Positions 36,540-59,715 of a stretch of DNA of 64,000 nt are shown here, piece by piece. The notes below the pieces were generated by a model, which was not told the origin of the DNA, searched no databases, and was given only the letters and a program-made list of their open reading frames with translations. Each line of letters starts with the position of its first letter. Within the stretch, counting starts at the first letter, position 1. This DNA comes from Chaenocephalus aceratus (Eukaryota > Chordata > Actinopteri > Perciformes > Channichthyidae), in the NCBI GenBank assembly GCA_023974075.1, contig CM043797.1:31093023-31157022 (forward strand). The letters run 5' to 3'. A program made the translations under genes and the position numbers.

Positions 36540-37900
36540 GTGACATACCATATGTTTCACATCTCATTTATTCAGCCTTTACCTTTAATTCTTCACCTAT
36601 CTGTAATTCGGAGCTAAGAGAAATCTTGGGAATAAATCAGTCGGTCCACTTGAGCCAGACACTTATCTCTGCAGTGATTCCAGTCAAGTGATCTGGTGCA
36701 GGGGACAGTGAGCTGGCAGCTGTATGAATGTGCATAGCTGGAGTAAAGCGGGGCAGTGCCGAGAAAGACTATGCATACTCAGCAGAACCCTTTATGATTA
36801 CTGCCTCTGTGTGATACAGTCTGCTATTGAACATGATGACACATAGTGATGATGAAGCACAGCCAAGGAACGCGGCTAGATGTTGCTGTGTGGCAGCAGC
36901 GGTGCAGGTTAATGATTTCCCCCTCAGTGAACCTGATGTGGAATCATCCTGTACGAGAGAAGAATAGCAGAGCACAACCCCTCAGGACGCTGCCCCCTTC
37001 CTCTCCCCTCCACCCATCCCTCTCTCTGTCTATGCTCCTGCTCTCCATCCCTCCCTCCATCCTCATTGTGTCTGTAGCTCGCCGGTGTCAGAGCGGGGGT
37101 GGGGGGACTTTTCTGTCACCACAATGAGTGTGTGAGTGTGTATTATGAAAGACAAATACAGCGTGTGGGTGTTTGCATGAGCATGCACCTCCAAGCCTCA
37201 CTGTACAGTAATGGTTTTAAATGTAGCGGTGGGGATTATGTGTGCCCTCTCATTAAATGACACTGTGGGCATAAAGGGAGAAAAAGGGGAAGACAGAAAG
37301 AGAGGCAGTTTGCTTTGCCTGCCACACCCGACCCTCTTGCTTCTCCTCCTACCTTCATCCCTTCCTCTCCCCTCTATATCTCTCTCTCGCATACTCCTCC
37401 TCTGCTCTTATAGTCTATCTGCTGGTGTTTCCATGAGAACAGAGCGCGCTGGGTATGCGGGGGGTTGCGGGTGACGTGTCCTAAGAGCACAGAGTGAGTG
37501 TTCGCGTGCGTGCGTGCATGCATTCGCCTTGCAATCATCACTGCTCTCTTTCACACGTACTTCCTGGCTAGAGATGCTGCCGGCTGAGCCAGAAAACATG
37601 CTTCTGGCATGTTGGTGGCAATCTGGGCCCAGAGCACACAGACTCATATGACTGCACAGAGATCCAGAGTGTATAACACAGTAGCCTGGAGAGCCTCAGC
37701 AATAAGAGGAGGCGACTTATTGTTCTTTTTTTTACAGAAAAAGACACCTCTTTCATGTGTGAGAAATGGGAGGGGATGAAACAAAGGCATAGTGCTGGGA
37801 GAAACAAAAATAAAGACATTAAAAAAAGGATGCATCAGAGCAGAAATTGGAGGTATCCAGTCAGTCAGTGAGCGAGAGCCTTTTTAGGGTGGGGCCGCAG
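36540..37900. other. Upstream flank of gap43
   Basis: No exon was recognised. CT-rich patches occur near 37000-37070 and 37330-37390. Open frames over them are low-complexity artefacts. Confidence 0.45.
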
Positions 37901-37925
37901 CTTTTGCTAGAGCTAGGCTGAAAGA

Positions 37926-38170
37926 GAGGAGGAGGAGGAGGAGGAGGAGGAGGAGGAGGAGGAGGAGGAGGAGGTGAGAAGATGTAGAAGAGAGGAGTGC
38001 TGATCTAAAAGAGGTGGGGGGGTTCATCACTGTGCAAGAAGAGGAGGAGGAGGAGGAGGAGGAGGAAAAGGAAGAGGAGGGGGGATAGTGGGGAGGAGAG
38101 GGGAAGGGAGGGGTTTAAAGGGTGGGCTTGTAGTCATTGTCAGGCTGCGAGTAAGAGAGAGAGAGAGAGA
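37926..38170 (+). promoter_or_regulatory. Polypurine promoter region of gap43
   Basis: Runs of (GGA)n at 37929-37972 and 38041-38066, then GGGGGGATAGTGGGGAGG, GGGGAAGGGAGGGG and (GA)n at 38153-38173, form a long purine strand within 450 bases of the gap43 start. TTTAAA follows at about 38115. Homopurine stretches are a known feature of the mammalian GAP43 promoters, so assignment as the promoter region is reasonable. The start site is not visible. Confidence 0.5.
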
Positions 38171-38375
38171 GAGGTGCGCCCAGCCAGACCGACTGAAGAG
38201 CGTGTGTGTGCAAACTGGGATGTGTAAATGCACTCGGCGACTTAGCTGTTAATACAGCCAGAAAGAGAGAGAGAGTGTGTGTGTGCACGAAAGCGAGAGA
38301 GAGGGCGAGAGAGAAGAAGTGAAAAGGGAAGAAAGAAGCAGAGAAGAAAAAAGGGAGGATACAACAACTACAACT

Positions 38376-49761
<11,386 letters not shown>

Positions 49762-50945
49762 GGCAACCTTAAGAAAGCAGAATTAAGAATATGAAGAATA
49801 ACACAAAAAAACAAAACCTAAAAAGGTTGCTCTTTGCCTTCCCAATGTGAAGGCAGTCCGTTTCTATTTGTTTGTCATTTTTTGTGTGGCAATGATTTTC
49901 TCATGTTGGGGGAGTTTCCAGCGTTACGTTTTTTGGCCTCAAGCTAATATTATGAGAAGGTGGAGATGAGAATGATGTTGTTGATAATGAAAAAATGATT
50001 GTTAACTTGATGATGATGATGATGAAGAGGAGGAGGATCAGATTTGATTTTCACTATCTAATGTCAGTGAATCAATGGTAAAAATGATTGCTCCCAACTG
50101 GATATTTACAACATTTTCAAATGCATTGTGAATGCACCAAACTTTATTTGCATTGCAATGCACTTTCTTTAACACACTTTGCAAAAAAGATCTGTAATTC
50201 TGCAAATGCACGCACAAAAACACGCCGGTTTAAAATGCAACTCTAGTTTTCAAGACAGTACAAGTGACTTGAGAAACACATCATATAGGTAATGTACTGA
50301 CACATCAAATGGAGAATAGAATGTATTATTAAATGTGTGACATTTCCAGTTGGGCAGCTTATTCCTTTTTCCAAAAAACACATATAGGACAAGAATATTA
50401 CTCACTCTCTATTCTGCTTGAGTCATTCAAGCTTGGTTTACACCCTTTTTCAGACTCCCTTTCTACTCACATTTACAGTAAAGGACCTGTTGCCATTTAA
50501 ATGATATACGCATATAATAAAATATAGGAGTCAGCTATAGTACTGGTGTAACTGACTTTTACATGACGAATTATGTTCTGCCAACCAAAAGTAAGAACAG
50601 TAGCATGAACCATCGAACCAGATGCATGATGGGAACTCTCCCTCTGAGAGGAACTTTTTCGCAGTCACAGAAACTTAAGAGGTGTGGCAGCTTCTTTTTG
50701 ATGTCTTTGGTGTTGTTATGACAGTTTATATGAATTGGAAAAATACTCTTGCACTGATGTTACGCAAAAAAACGTAAAAATAAATATCAAACAAATGAGC
50801 AAACAAAAATACTTTTCCCATGTTCCAGTGAGTGCAATGTCCAGTTTCAACCTCATCAAGGAGTTCAAACTTGTGAGAAAAAATATGAAAAAAAACAAAT
50901 GGTTTCAATGTCTGTTTTCAAAATAAAGCAAATGTGCCAATTACC
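49762..50945 (+). terminator. gap43 3' UTR with candidate polyadenylation signal
   Basis: AATAAA at 50922-50927, about 1.16 kb after the stop, is the best terminal signal. The interval is U/A-rich with a TGATGATGATGATGAAGAGGAGG patch at 49998-50036. Long AU-rich 3' UTRs bound by Hu proteins are known for GAP43. Confidence 0.5.
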
Positions 50946-51436
50946 ATCATAAACTGTGGAGTCTGTTTAAAGCCATGTTCAAATGTTGTGTCACTTCAGA
51001 GGGTGGAATATATCTGGAGGCAAGACTGACTCACTATCTGGCATATTTAATCCACTTTCATGCCAACAGATAAGAACATCTGCAACACACTTTACAGAGT
51101 GCTTTAAATCTTCTCATATGCACCAAAACCTAATTTAAGGCTTGAGAATTTTCAATCATGAATATTAGCAAATATTTGGCTATACATTAGTTACCACTAT
51201 TTTAGACATATTTAATTAGCAGAGGCAACACCTGACATACATGGGATGCAACAAGCACTGTAATATTTTGCTTCTGAGTCTTATCCTGGGTTTAAGCTTC
51301 TTAAGGAAGATGTCTAAAATCACATGACAAACTTGGCTGTAATAAATCAGGTTTCTAATCACCTGTGTGTCTTGATGCTGCCAAATCTAAGGCATATCTA
51401 CCAGAGAGCAGAATACAGGATTTCTAGCAGAGTACT

Positions 51437-51541
51437 TAAAGGTCACCTATTATGCAAAATCCACTTTTCATGTATTTTATATATAATATATGTGTCCCCT
51501 CTGCATTAAGAGATTCTGAAAGTTTCAGGAAAAAATTATCC

Positions 51542-51573
<32 letters not shown>

Positions 51574-51950
51574 CATACATATATATATATATAAACCTGT
51601 CTGAAAATTAGATGATCAGATTTTGGCCACCTTATGATGTCATAACGTTTTTTGGCTTGTGTAACCATTAGCCAATAACCCCCCCCCCCCCCCACCTTTT
51701 CACCTGAATCTCCTCCTTGAGCACCATTGTGTTCTTTTTAACCAAATCTCTCTCAGAGGGGCGTGGGGAGGGGCTCCTTATTTTCATCTAAAGTAACAGA
51801 CAGAGAATCAGCACTTTTGAAACAGGGCTGAAACAGAGGGGATTATGGGATGTTTGGTATTTCGTGCCAAACACTTCAGAGACATGTTTTATTTAAATCT
51901 GTGACTTATAATAAATTGATGAAAAAGAGGATAATAGAGGACCCATAACA
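51437..51950. mobile_element. Likely MITE with internal (AT)n
   Basis: The left edge AAAGGTCACCTATTATGCAAAATCC and right edge ATAATAGAGGACCC are imperfect inverted repeats (GGTCACCTATTAT against GGTCCTCTATTAT). The left phrase is very common in fish genomes. The element includes (AT)n at 51546-51592 and a C15 run near 51680-51694. No coding capacity. Confidence 0.55.
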
Positions 51951-51959
51951 ATCATATTG

Positions 51960-53425
51960 TTTTAATATATACAAATATATGTTATAAGGTCCAATACAAG
52001 TTGTTTCTGAAATGTTTTATAAGCAATATTTCAAATACATGATCAAAAACCAAATATTACTGCACTTTCAATTAGATATGATTTCAATCAGAGAGAGGTC
52101 TTTTAGCAAAGATTTATGCAAGAGCACATTTCAAGTTGAATGACTCCTGATAGCATGGAGTTAAAGGTCAACATGATTACCAACCTTAGTCTCAGGAGAA
52201 CTTGTGTGACATTTGCGCTAATAAAAGTGATTTGATGAAGAAGGTTTTATATTTTCTAAAAGGTTTGTCCAATCACCCTCAACAGGACGTGTTTGTTATG
52301 CTCACCACTGCACAACGTTAACAGCCCAGAGAAGAAGCTTGAAGAACTTTATGGAACTGTGAAGAACTACTAATTGTAGTAGGTTGTCAAGGTGAATGGT
52401 GTGTTGTATCTTTGAGAAATGTCTGGCTGCCATAGTAAATTAATAAACTAAACTAGTTTACAGTATAGTAGTGTCAAAGTCAGTGTCATTAAAATGTTAA
52501 ATGTCACATTAAAAAAAATTAATTAAGAAGTCATAGTAACAAATAAATAATGGCATAGTATAGTATGTCATAACAGTAGTTATAGGATAGTGTGTCAAAA
52601 CAAAGTTATAGTTCAGTATGACATAAAAAAGGTCATACAAATGTCAAAGTAAGTAAAAAAAAAATTCACAGTAGCCTACAGTAGGCTTTTTGCATTAAAA
52701 CAAGTCATAGTATATAATGCCAGAAAAATTGTAATTTTTTTGCACATAGTATTTATGGCCTAAAACAGTGATATTTATGAAATATTTTTCAGCCTATAAC
52801 CCCATTGAACTAATGAGTTTTTCTCATTTCTCAAAGTGTGGGGGTTAAAGCTAGAAAAGACGTGTGCTCCAGGATGGATTTTACAACAAAGAAATGTTTT
52901 TTTAATGATGATGCAGAATAATGTGATTTTTCTTCTCATTTCTCCTCATTGTGCCATATCCCAAAAGACAGCAATGGCATCATTTGGTTTGTCCTGACAT
53001 CTCGTGGTGAAACATTTTACTACAGCAGCTCCATTTCAATCACTTCATTTTGTTTAAAGAACATTTTATTGACACATGTCATATGATAAATGTTAAGTCT
53101 CTGGCGATTAGACCCCGATCCTGAAATCGTATATCTAAAGGGGGAAATGCAGCCGTGAGAATATGGAAACCCCCGGGGTCTAGACACTGGTGATGGATGG
53201 ATTTGATGAGGCGATGGGATGAAGAGGAGGTGTGATGAGGTCTTTGGATATGATGAAAGTAGGCGGCGGCGGCAGCATGAAAACCTGGAATCACAGCTAA
53301 CATCAGGAGAGAGGAGAACCATTTTGATGTTTGGCTGCAGCACAGTGATTGGCTGCTGGAGAATGAGGTGAATGTCATAGGTTAAAGACAACGCCTGTGA
53401 TGAGCTGATTATAAGCAGCTGCGTA
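51960..53425. other. Intergenic between gap43 and the Tc1-type element
   Basis: AT-rich. Between 52,460 and 52,700 there are several short related phrases (ATAGTATAGTATGTCATA, TAGTGTCAAAG, CAAAGTTATAGT), suggesting a decayed simple repeat. No gene seen. Confidence 0.45.
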
Positions 53426-53754
53426 CACTGTACACTGAACAAAAATATAAACGCAACACTTTTGCTCCCATTTTTCATGAGATGAACTCAAAGATCTAAA
53501 ACATTTTCTATATACACAAAATAACCATTTCTCTCAATATTGTTCACAAAACTGAAAAAATCTGTGAGCACTTTGCCGAGATAATCCATCCCACCTCACA
53601 GGTGTGGCATATCAAGATGCTGATTAGACAGCATGATTATTGCACAGGTGTGCCTTAGGCTGGCCACAATAAAAGCCCACTCTGAAACGTGCATTTTTGC
53701 TTTATTGGGGGGGGTCTGGGGGGGTCCGAAAACCAGTCAGTAGTATCTGGTGTG

Positions 53755-53892
53755 GGGGTAGGGTTAGGGTTAGGGTAATGTTGTGAATCGAGTGGCCTGT
53801 GTTCGTCGTCCATAACATACGCCTGCCCATACCATAACCCCCACCACCACCATGGGCCACTCGATTCACAACATTACCCTAACCCTAACCCT
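53755..53892. repeat. Telomere-like inverted repeat inside the Tc1-type element
   Basis: TAGGGTTAGGGTTAGGGTAA followed by TGTTGTGAATCGAGTGGCC (to about 53795) is mirrored by GGCCACTCGATTCACAACA and TTACCCTAACCCTAACCC at 53853-53892. The two arms of about 38 bases would form a strong hairpin with a roughly 60-base loop. Confidence 0.85.
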
Positions 53893-53989
53893 TTGGAGAC
53901 TTTCCTCCAAGTCGCCTGGGGGTTTCAACGACGCCTAGCCGAAGCCGGCCTCCCGGTCACAGGGACGACGGCTTATCCCTTTAGCTACC

Positions 53990-54500
53990 CTTCCAGTGTA
54001 TGGAATTGCCCCTAGCCCTTATCCTAACCCTAACCTCAACCCTTACCCTTATCAGTATTATTTCTCCCTGTCCTAAACCCAACCACTCCCCAGTTTATGT
54101 AATTGTCCCTAACCCTTATCCTAACCATAACCTAAACTCTCACCCTTATCAGTATTATTTCTCCCTATCCTAAACCCAACCACTCCCCAGCTTTCTCCTA
54201 CCCTTTAACATTACCTCAACCCCTCTTCCCACTTCGTCCTAACCCTTAGCTTTTACCTATTACAATCAGCTCCCTTTTTATGTTTAAATTATTATTTTAA
54301 AACTATTAGCACCCCTCCTAATCCCTCGGCGAAAGGAGATACAATGCCCAACCGCCACCCCTGACCGAACTCGAACCCGGACCGGATTCAAACCAGGACC
54401 TCCCGGTCACAGTGGTGACGTCTTATCCCCTCAACTACCCTTCCAGTGTATGGAATTGCCCCTAACCCATATCCTAACCTTAACCTTAACCCTTACCCTT
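53990..54500. repeat. Diverged internal repeats of the filler
   Basis: CAGTGTATGGAATTGCCCCTA..CTTATCCTAACC near 53995, CAGTTTATGTAATTGTCCCTA near 54091 and CAGTGTATGGAATTGCCCCTA near 54443 are copies of one unit, with CCCGGTCACAG..GACG..CTTATCC in front of the first and third. The filler was therefore built by local duplication. Confidence 0.7.
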
Positions 54501-55020
54501 ACCCCTTAGTTCCCATCTATTACAATCAGCCTTTTCTATGTATTTAAATTATTATTTTAAACTAACAGCAACGATGGTTTTATCTTTCAACAAATTAAAT
54601 GTGAAACATGTGCCCGTGCTCTCCCCTGTCACCACTAGATGGTGACAGGTGACCTCTATTTCTTCACCTAACCCTAACCCTCACACCAGATACTGACTGG
54701 TTTTCGGACCCCCCCAGACCCCCCCAATAAAGCAAAACTGCACGTTTCAGAGTGGCCTTTTATTGTGGCCAGCCTAAGGCACACCTGTGCAATAATCATG
54801 CTGTCTAATCAGCATCTTGATATGCCACACCTGTGAGGTGGGATGGATTATCTCGGCAAAGGAGAAGTGCTCACTATCACAGATCTTTTCAGATTTGTGA
54901 ACAATATTTGAGAGAAATGGTTATTTTGTGTATATAGAAAATGTTTTAGATCTTTGAGTTCATCTCATGAAAAATGGGAGCAAAAACAAAAGTGTTGCGT
55001 TTATATTTTTGTTCAGTGTA

Positions 55021-58000
55021 TATACCCAGTCTTCCTGAAAGAACTTGCGCTGAGCTTCATTACAGAATACTACGCAGTGACGTAGTATAAAGAGCCTGTG
55101 CCATGTTGACATTACTTTAAGTCTATAATGGTGTTGATAGCACACTGGAAAAAATGCTGTTCCAAAAATAAGTTAAACAAAAAAGAAAACAAGCAGTTTT
55201 CACTTGAAATAAGTACACAAATCTGTGTGAACATTTGCTTGGTAAGATTTCTTGAAATAAGATGTGATATTTAGATAATTCAGATCTTGTAATTAGCTGG
55301 GAGAACTTATCTTGAACTATATTTGACCAGAATCAGGAAATGTTGTGTTACAATCAGGTTACAATAATAAGCCGCAAATGCTTAAAAGTTTTCTGTTTTC
55401 TGATGTTAGTTGGTTCATATCTAATACATATGTAAACAAAGATGTGCTTCATCTGAGTACAGCTCAAAATAAGATTCTTTGACTTAACAAGATGATGCAT
55501 TGTCTAAAAACAAGACCTGATATCTCACTGCAGTGTTACCGCTGAAGTTATTATGTCTTATAGCAAGTGTAAAGACATATTCTGACTAGATATTAGACAA
55601 ATATAATGGGCAATATTTCGAGTTTTTGTAGTGCATCCCTCTTTCCGTTCATCTATTGCACAAAAAACTGAAAGTGGAAAACCTCTTGCTGACGAGCTGC
55701 GTCTCAGTTGTATTTCTCACACTTTCTGAGGATAAAATGTCTTCAAGAGAGAATACCATAATACATATATTATTTTATTTGCATGTTACATGGTGATAAA
55801 CACAATTGTACCGTTAAGATTCTGGGTGTCTCAAGCTATCTCCCAAAAAAAGGTTACTTGCCCCGACATGTCAAGTCACATTCAAATACAGAACATTAAA
55901 TTCAAACAACTTTATTTTGTGTTATGAACATTTTCTCATAATTATACCTTTTATTACATGTTTTTTTTTTAAGAAACTCACTGCAATCACCTTATGTCAT
56001 AATAAAGTAAGGTAAAATGGAAACAACAAACAACATGGGACATTGCTGTGTCATAATCCATGATTGAATCTTCATTTCCCACGACAGGGGAGAAGGGAGG
56101 TACAAATGTAATAGTGACATTGGCTTTTTAAATCTTTAAATGCTAGGTTGTATAAACACAATCTGATGGATTTGCTGATTTGACAACATTCTGGTGTAGA
56201 AACATCACACTGTATATAAACACAGAGGAGGATAATAAAATAAAAATAATAATAGGTCACTACTGTAACCATAGCTCAAACGAGCGTTAGCTGTTTAGCA
56301 CACTCGTCATGTATCTCATGCCATTTAACTTAGGTAGGTTTATAATATTAACCAGAATCAGAATCATAGCACACACGCGCACAAACACAAGCCAGTTTTG
56401 TACAGTGAAGCGAAGGCAATGTTTAGAGGCAATGCTCAATAGTAAAGTATAGCTGTATCTTCAGTAGATATCCAGGTCTGTCTACATGGGGTTGGTGCTG
56501 TGTCCATAGGCTGGCTGTTGGTTTCTACGAGCAATGGAAGATAATTATTACTTTTTCCTTTCTGCTTTATGGATAAGACAGAGCTTCATGGCTTTTACAT
56601 GCTTGGTCTTAGTATCAGTTAGTGCTTATTGGCTGCTTTTAACCTGCATTGGACACACTTGAAAATCACCTGAATGGGGAAAACATTTTCAAAATGACTG
56701 TTAATATACTGTTTCGTCTTTTAAAATAACATTTCTCGTCCCATCATGCATTCCAAGCAGGTAAATGCCGAGCATAATTTTAAGAAACTTGACCTTTCTC
56801 TGGTAGTCTGTCAGGCTCTCATCCATCAAAAATAATCACATTTCAGTTTGTCTGAGATTCTGCCAAAGGCCATCCTTGCTCTGCCCTGAGGTTTTTCTTT
56901 ACATGACACATAGCAAGACAGATATAGACATGTAGCACAGACCACTCTCATGCAAGCTGATCATGATAATCTATTTTTACCACAGCTTCCAGATCATCCA
57001 CTTCTTACTTCAGTTAAGACAAAGCTGTTGCTCACAAACTTGCATCCTCAAGTCTGAGCTAGCCAGAGGCTAACAAGTAGTAAGAGTCTGCAGAAATACC
57101 ACTGTAGTAGAAAAGACTCTTGGAGTAAAGTGAATCCACTTAAAAGTGGAAACACTAGAGTTGTTCAGTCATAGAAAATCAATAAAAAAACATGTCGGAT
57201 GATGACAGAAAAAAACAGCTTTCTTATCACTTCCTCGACTGACACATCTGATTGTAAGATTGTTTGTGTTCTAACTGATAGAGGTGAAGACATTTTGTTA
57301 TACTTATAAATGCTTCAACTTTGATTTGAGATGTGGCCTTTATCAGCCCACATGAAAATCAGACTGGATCAGATGGCATTACCAACACTACACACTACAG
57401 TCACACAGCCATGGCCTCAGAAGCATTTACAATCAAAAACAATGGGGACAATTTCTTTAATGTATGACAAGAATGACATTAATTACACATGTGTTTTACA
57501 GTACTCGTGCCATCTCGGCTTGGTTGTTAGAAGAGCGGAGAGGAGCCGGAGTTCATAAGCTTTATGTCACCTCGCAGTAGGAAAAATAAATGGCAAAAAG
57601 AAGGCAGCTAATAGTGCGCCATTTTCAGCTTTTCTTGTCTCCCCTAAAATAATCACACTGCTTGAAAGGTCTTCTTTTATAAAATATTGATACATTTATC
57701 AATTTGTGTTCATTAAGAAATAAAGTCAGTGGCGAGGTGTGATGACAACACGTATTGTAGGACATGTAATAATGCTGTTATTTTGTTAAAGATGCCCATC
57801 ATCATAGTGACCTTGGTGGCCATTGAGCTTGATAAGCATTCGGTATTCATTTGTTTTCTGATTCTCATACTTGGTGATCCATTTCATTTTAGCCAGCACT
57901 CTAGCATTCTAGTCATCTCAAGGTAGGTACAATAAGAACTGCAAAAAACTATCTTCTTTTTATGCTTTTAAAAAAAAAACATTATCTTTTTCTAAATGGC

Positions 58001-59405
58001 TTCGGTTCACATGAAAGAGCAGGGTTGCCAGTCCAAGTAACCGAGAGAAGTTATTTATCCTTAACAAATTGCTACCCTATTCAGAAACATGGACACATAG
58101 AATTTGCCTTTTCATATAATATAAGGACATTGGATTCAAGTATATATATACACAACTAAAATGAATGAGGTAAAGACAGAAAAAAATAACCTCAATATCA
58201 ATATATTATGCATTTTTTCTGTATCATTTCATATTAAAACACGCATACTTCTTTGAAAGAGAAAAACGAAAACGTAAGTCATTCATTGGTGTCATACATT
58301 ACTATCCAAATCTCAGCAGTATAGAAGAATGAGCCTAAAACTTGCAAGCTAAACAAAATCTTTGTGTGTGGTACAGCATGCTGCTGAGGAGCTGAGAGAA
58401 ACTGCAGAAGAAGGTTGGCAGTCAAAAAACAATGTGGTTGAATAAGTTGTCTATCATAGAGAAATACAAAATTGTACTATGTACAGTAGCATCATGATAA
58501 CCTACTGTGTTTCTTTTCTTGCTGCAAAAGACAAGAGAATACTTTTGGAATAAAGGCGAGGAGTTGCAAAAAACACTGAATGAAACTACTACCAGATAAA
58601 CGAGTTTCCTCCGTTTTGTACTCCACATTGTTTAGCTCAGTAGGATCAAGACAATTCTATTCACTGCATCCTCGATTTCTGGGCTCGACAGCAACGACCC
58701 AAGTGACAGCTGCGTCTAGAAACAACGTCATTGGAGAGACATCTATCTGTCTATGTTTCACGCATACAGACTTTAATCTCAAGCTCTAACGCCAGAACAG
58801 AATCAGCTGCAGTATTTTCTTTTAGATTCTGTATGTGTTCAAATCTATATAGTTTATGGATATTTGGCAGGTACTTTGCATGTTGCTCATTAATGCGCTG
58901 GTTAAACACTCGGTTAAATCTACAATTTAAGTTAACACAATTAATCTATGGGACTAAGGAGGAATACCTTTTGTCTTCAGTACTTCTCGAGACAAATGAT
59001 TGTTAGCATCCCTGTGAGCGGGTGCCTCTGCTTTCCCATGAAAACAAAACAACGAATCTCAAACCTGGCCAGACCCCAAAGACAAGATATAGCAGAAAGG
59101 AAAGGACATACTATTTAAAAACAACAATGCAATTATTTAAAAGAGCACTGTTTGCTTGTTCTGCCCTTCATTTCATAGTTTTTTTGTTGTTCTTCTAACA
59201 TTTTATTCATAACCCATTTTTTTTTTTAAATCTGTAAGCAGTGCTCGGGAGCACGTAAGGTTTTTGTATCATGATGCAAACAGTCTGGGGGGGCGTCAGC
59301 GTTGGTAATAAGGTAGCAATAAGGATGTCGGTGAGTTGGAGACGAGGAGGAAGAGGACGAAGGAAGGCCAGTAGGGGGCACAAGAGGAAGAGGAGGGTAT
59401 CGGTA
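55021..59405 (-). other. Presumed LSAMP 3' UTR and intergenic sequence
   Basis: This lies downstream of the LSAMP stop codon on the minus strand. Fish LSAMP transcripts may have long 3' UTRs, and several minus-strand AATAAA signals exist (for example TTTATT on the plus strand near 59203, 55948, 55912 and 55774), so the mRNA end cannot be fixed. No other gene was recognised on either strand. Confidence 0.4.
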
Positions 59406-59500
59406 TTAACACTTGAAGAAAAGGCAGGCGAAGCAGGCCAACAGGAGCCAGTGATTTAGATACAGGGCAGAGCCGTTGATATCGCGACCTGTCCCGGGTC
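59406..59500 (-). CDS. lsamp: lsamp last coding exon (GPI signal)
   Basis: On the minus strand the acceptor is TCTTCAG|GACCCGGG (exon from 59500 downwards). The split codon with the previous exon gives Arg. Thirty further codons follow and the stop TAA is at 59408-59406. The open frame in another phase on the same strand across this site is not the gene. Confidence 0.92.
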
Positions 59501-59526
59501 CTGAAGAGAGAGAGAGAGAGAGGACG

Positions 59527-59562
<36 letters not shown>

Positions 59563-59681
59563 GAGAGGAGAGAGGAGAGGAGGAGGGAGGAGGAGAGGGA
59601 GAGAGAGAGAGGAGAGAGAGAGAGAGAGCGGAGAGCGAGAGAGAGGAGAGGCGGAGAGGAGAGAGGAGAGAGAGAGAGGAG

Positions 59682-59715
<34 letters not shown>

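Larger units (their letters stand above)
53431..55020. mobile_element. Tc1/mariner-type non-autonomous element with telomere-like filler
   Basis: Starts (TA)CACTGAACAAAAATATAAACG and ends with the inverse CGTTTATATTTTTGTTCAGTG(TA). The arms match for about 340 bases, through CACCTCACAGGTGTGGCATATC and GGCTGGCCACAATAAAAG, and reach GGTCCGAAAACCAGTCAGTA. The outer arms match, from memory, the terminal regions of a widespread fish Tc1/mariner family, and the flanking TA fits that superfamily. No transposase is present. The interior is GC-rich filler with TTAGGG/CCCTAA arrays and diverged internal duplications. Confidence 0.8.

Noticed and set aside
53755..54700. Interstitial telomere or chromosome-fusion scar
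   Set aside because: The telomere-like arrays are short, lie in both orientations and are enclosed by transposon inverted repeats, so they are better explained as element cargo.
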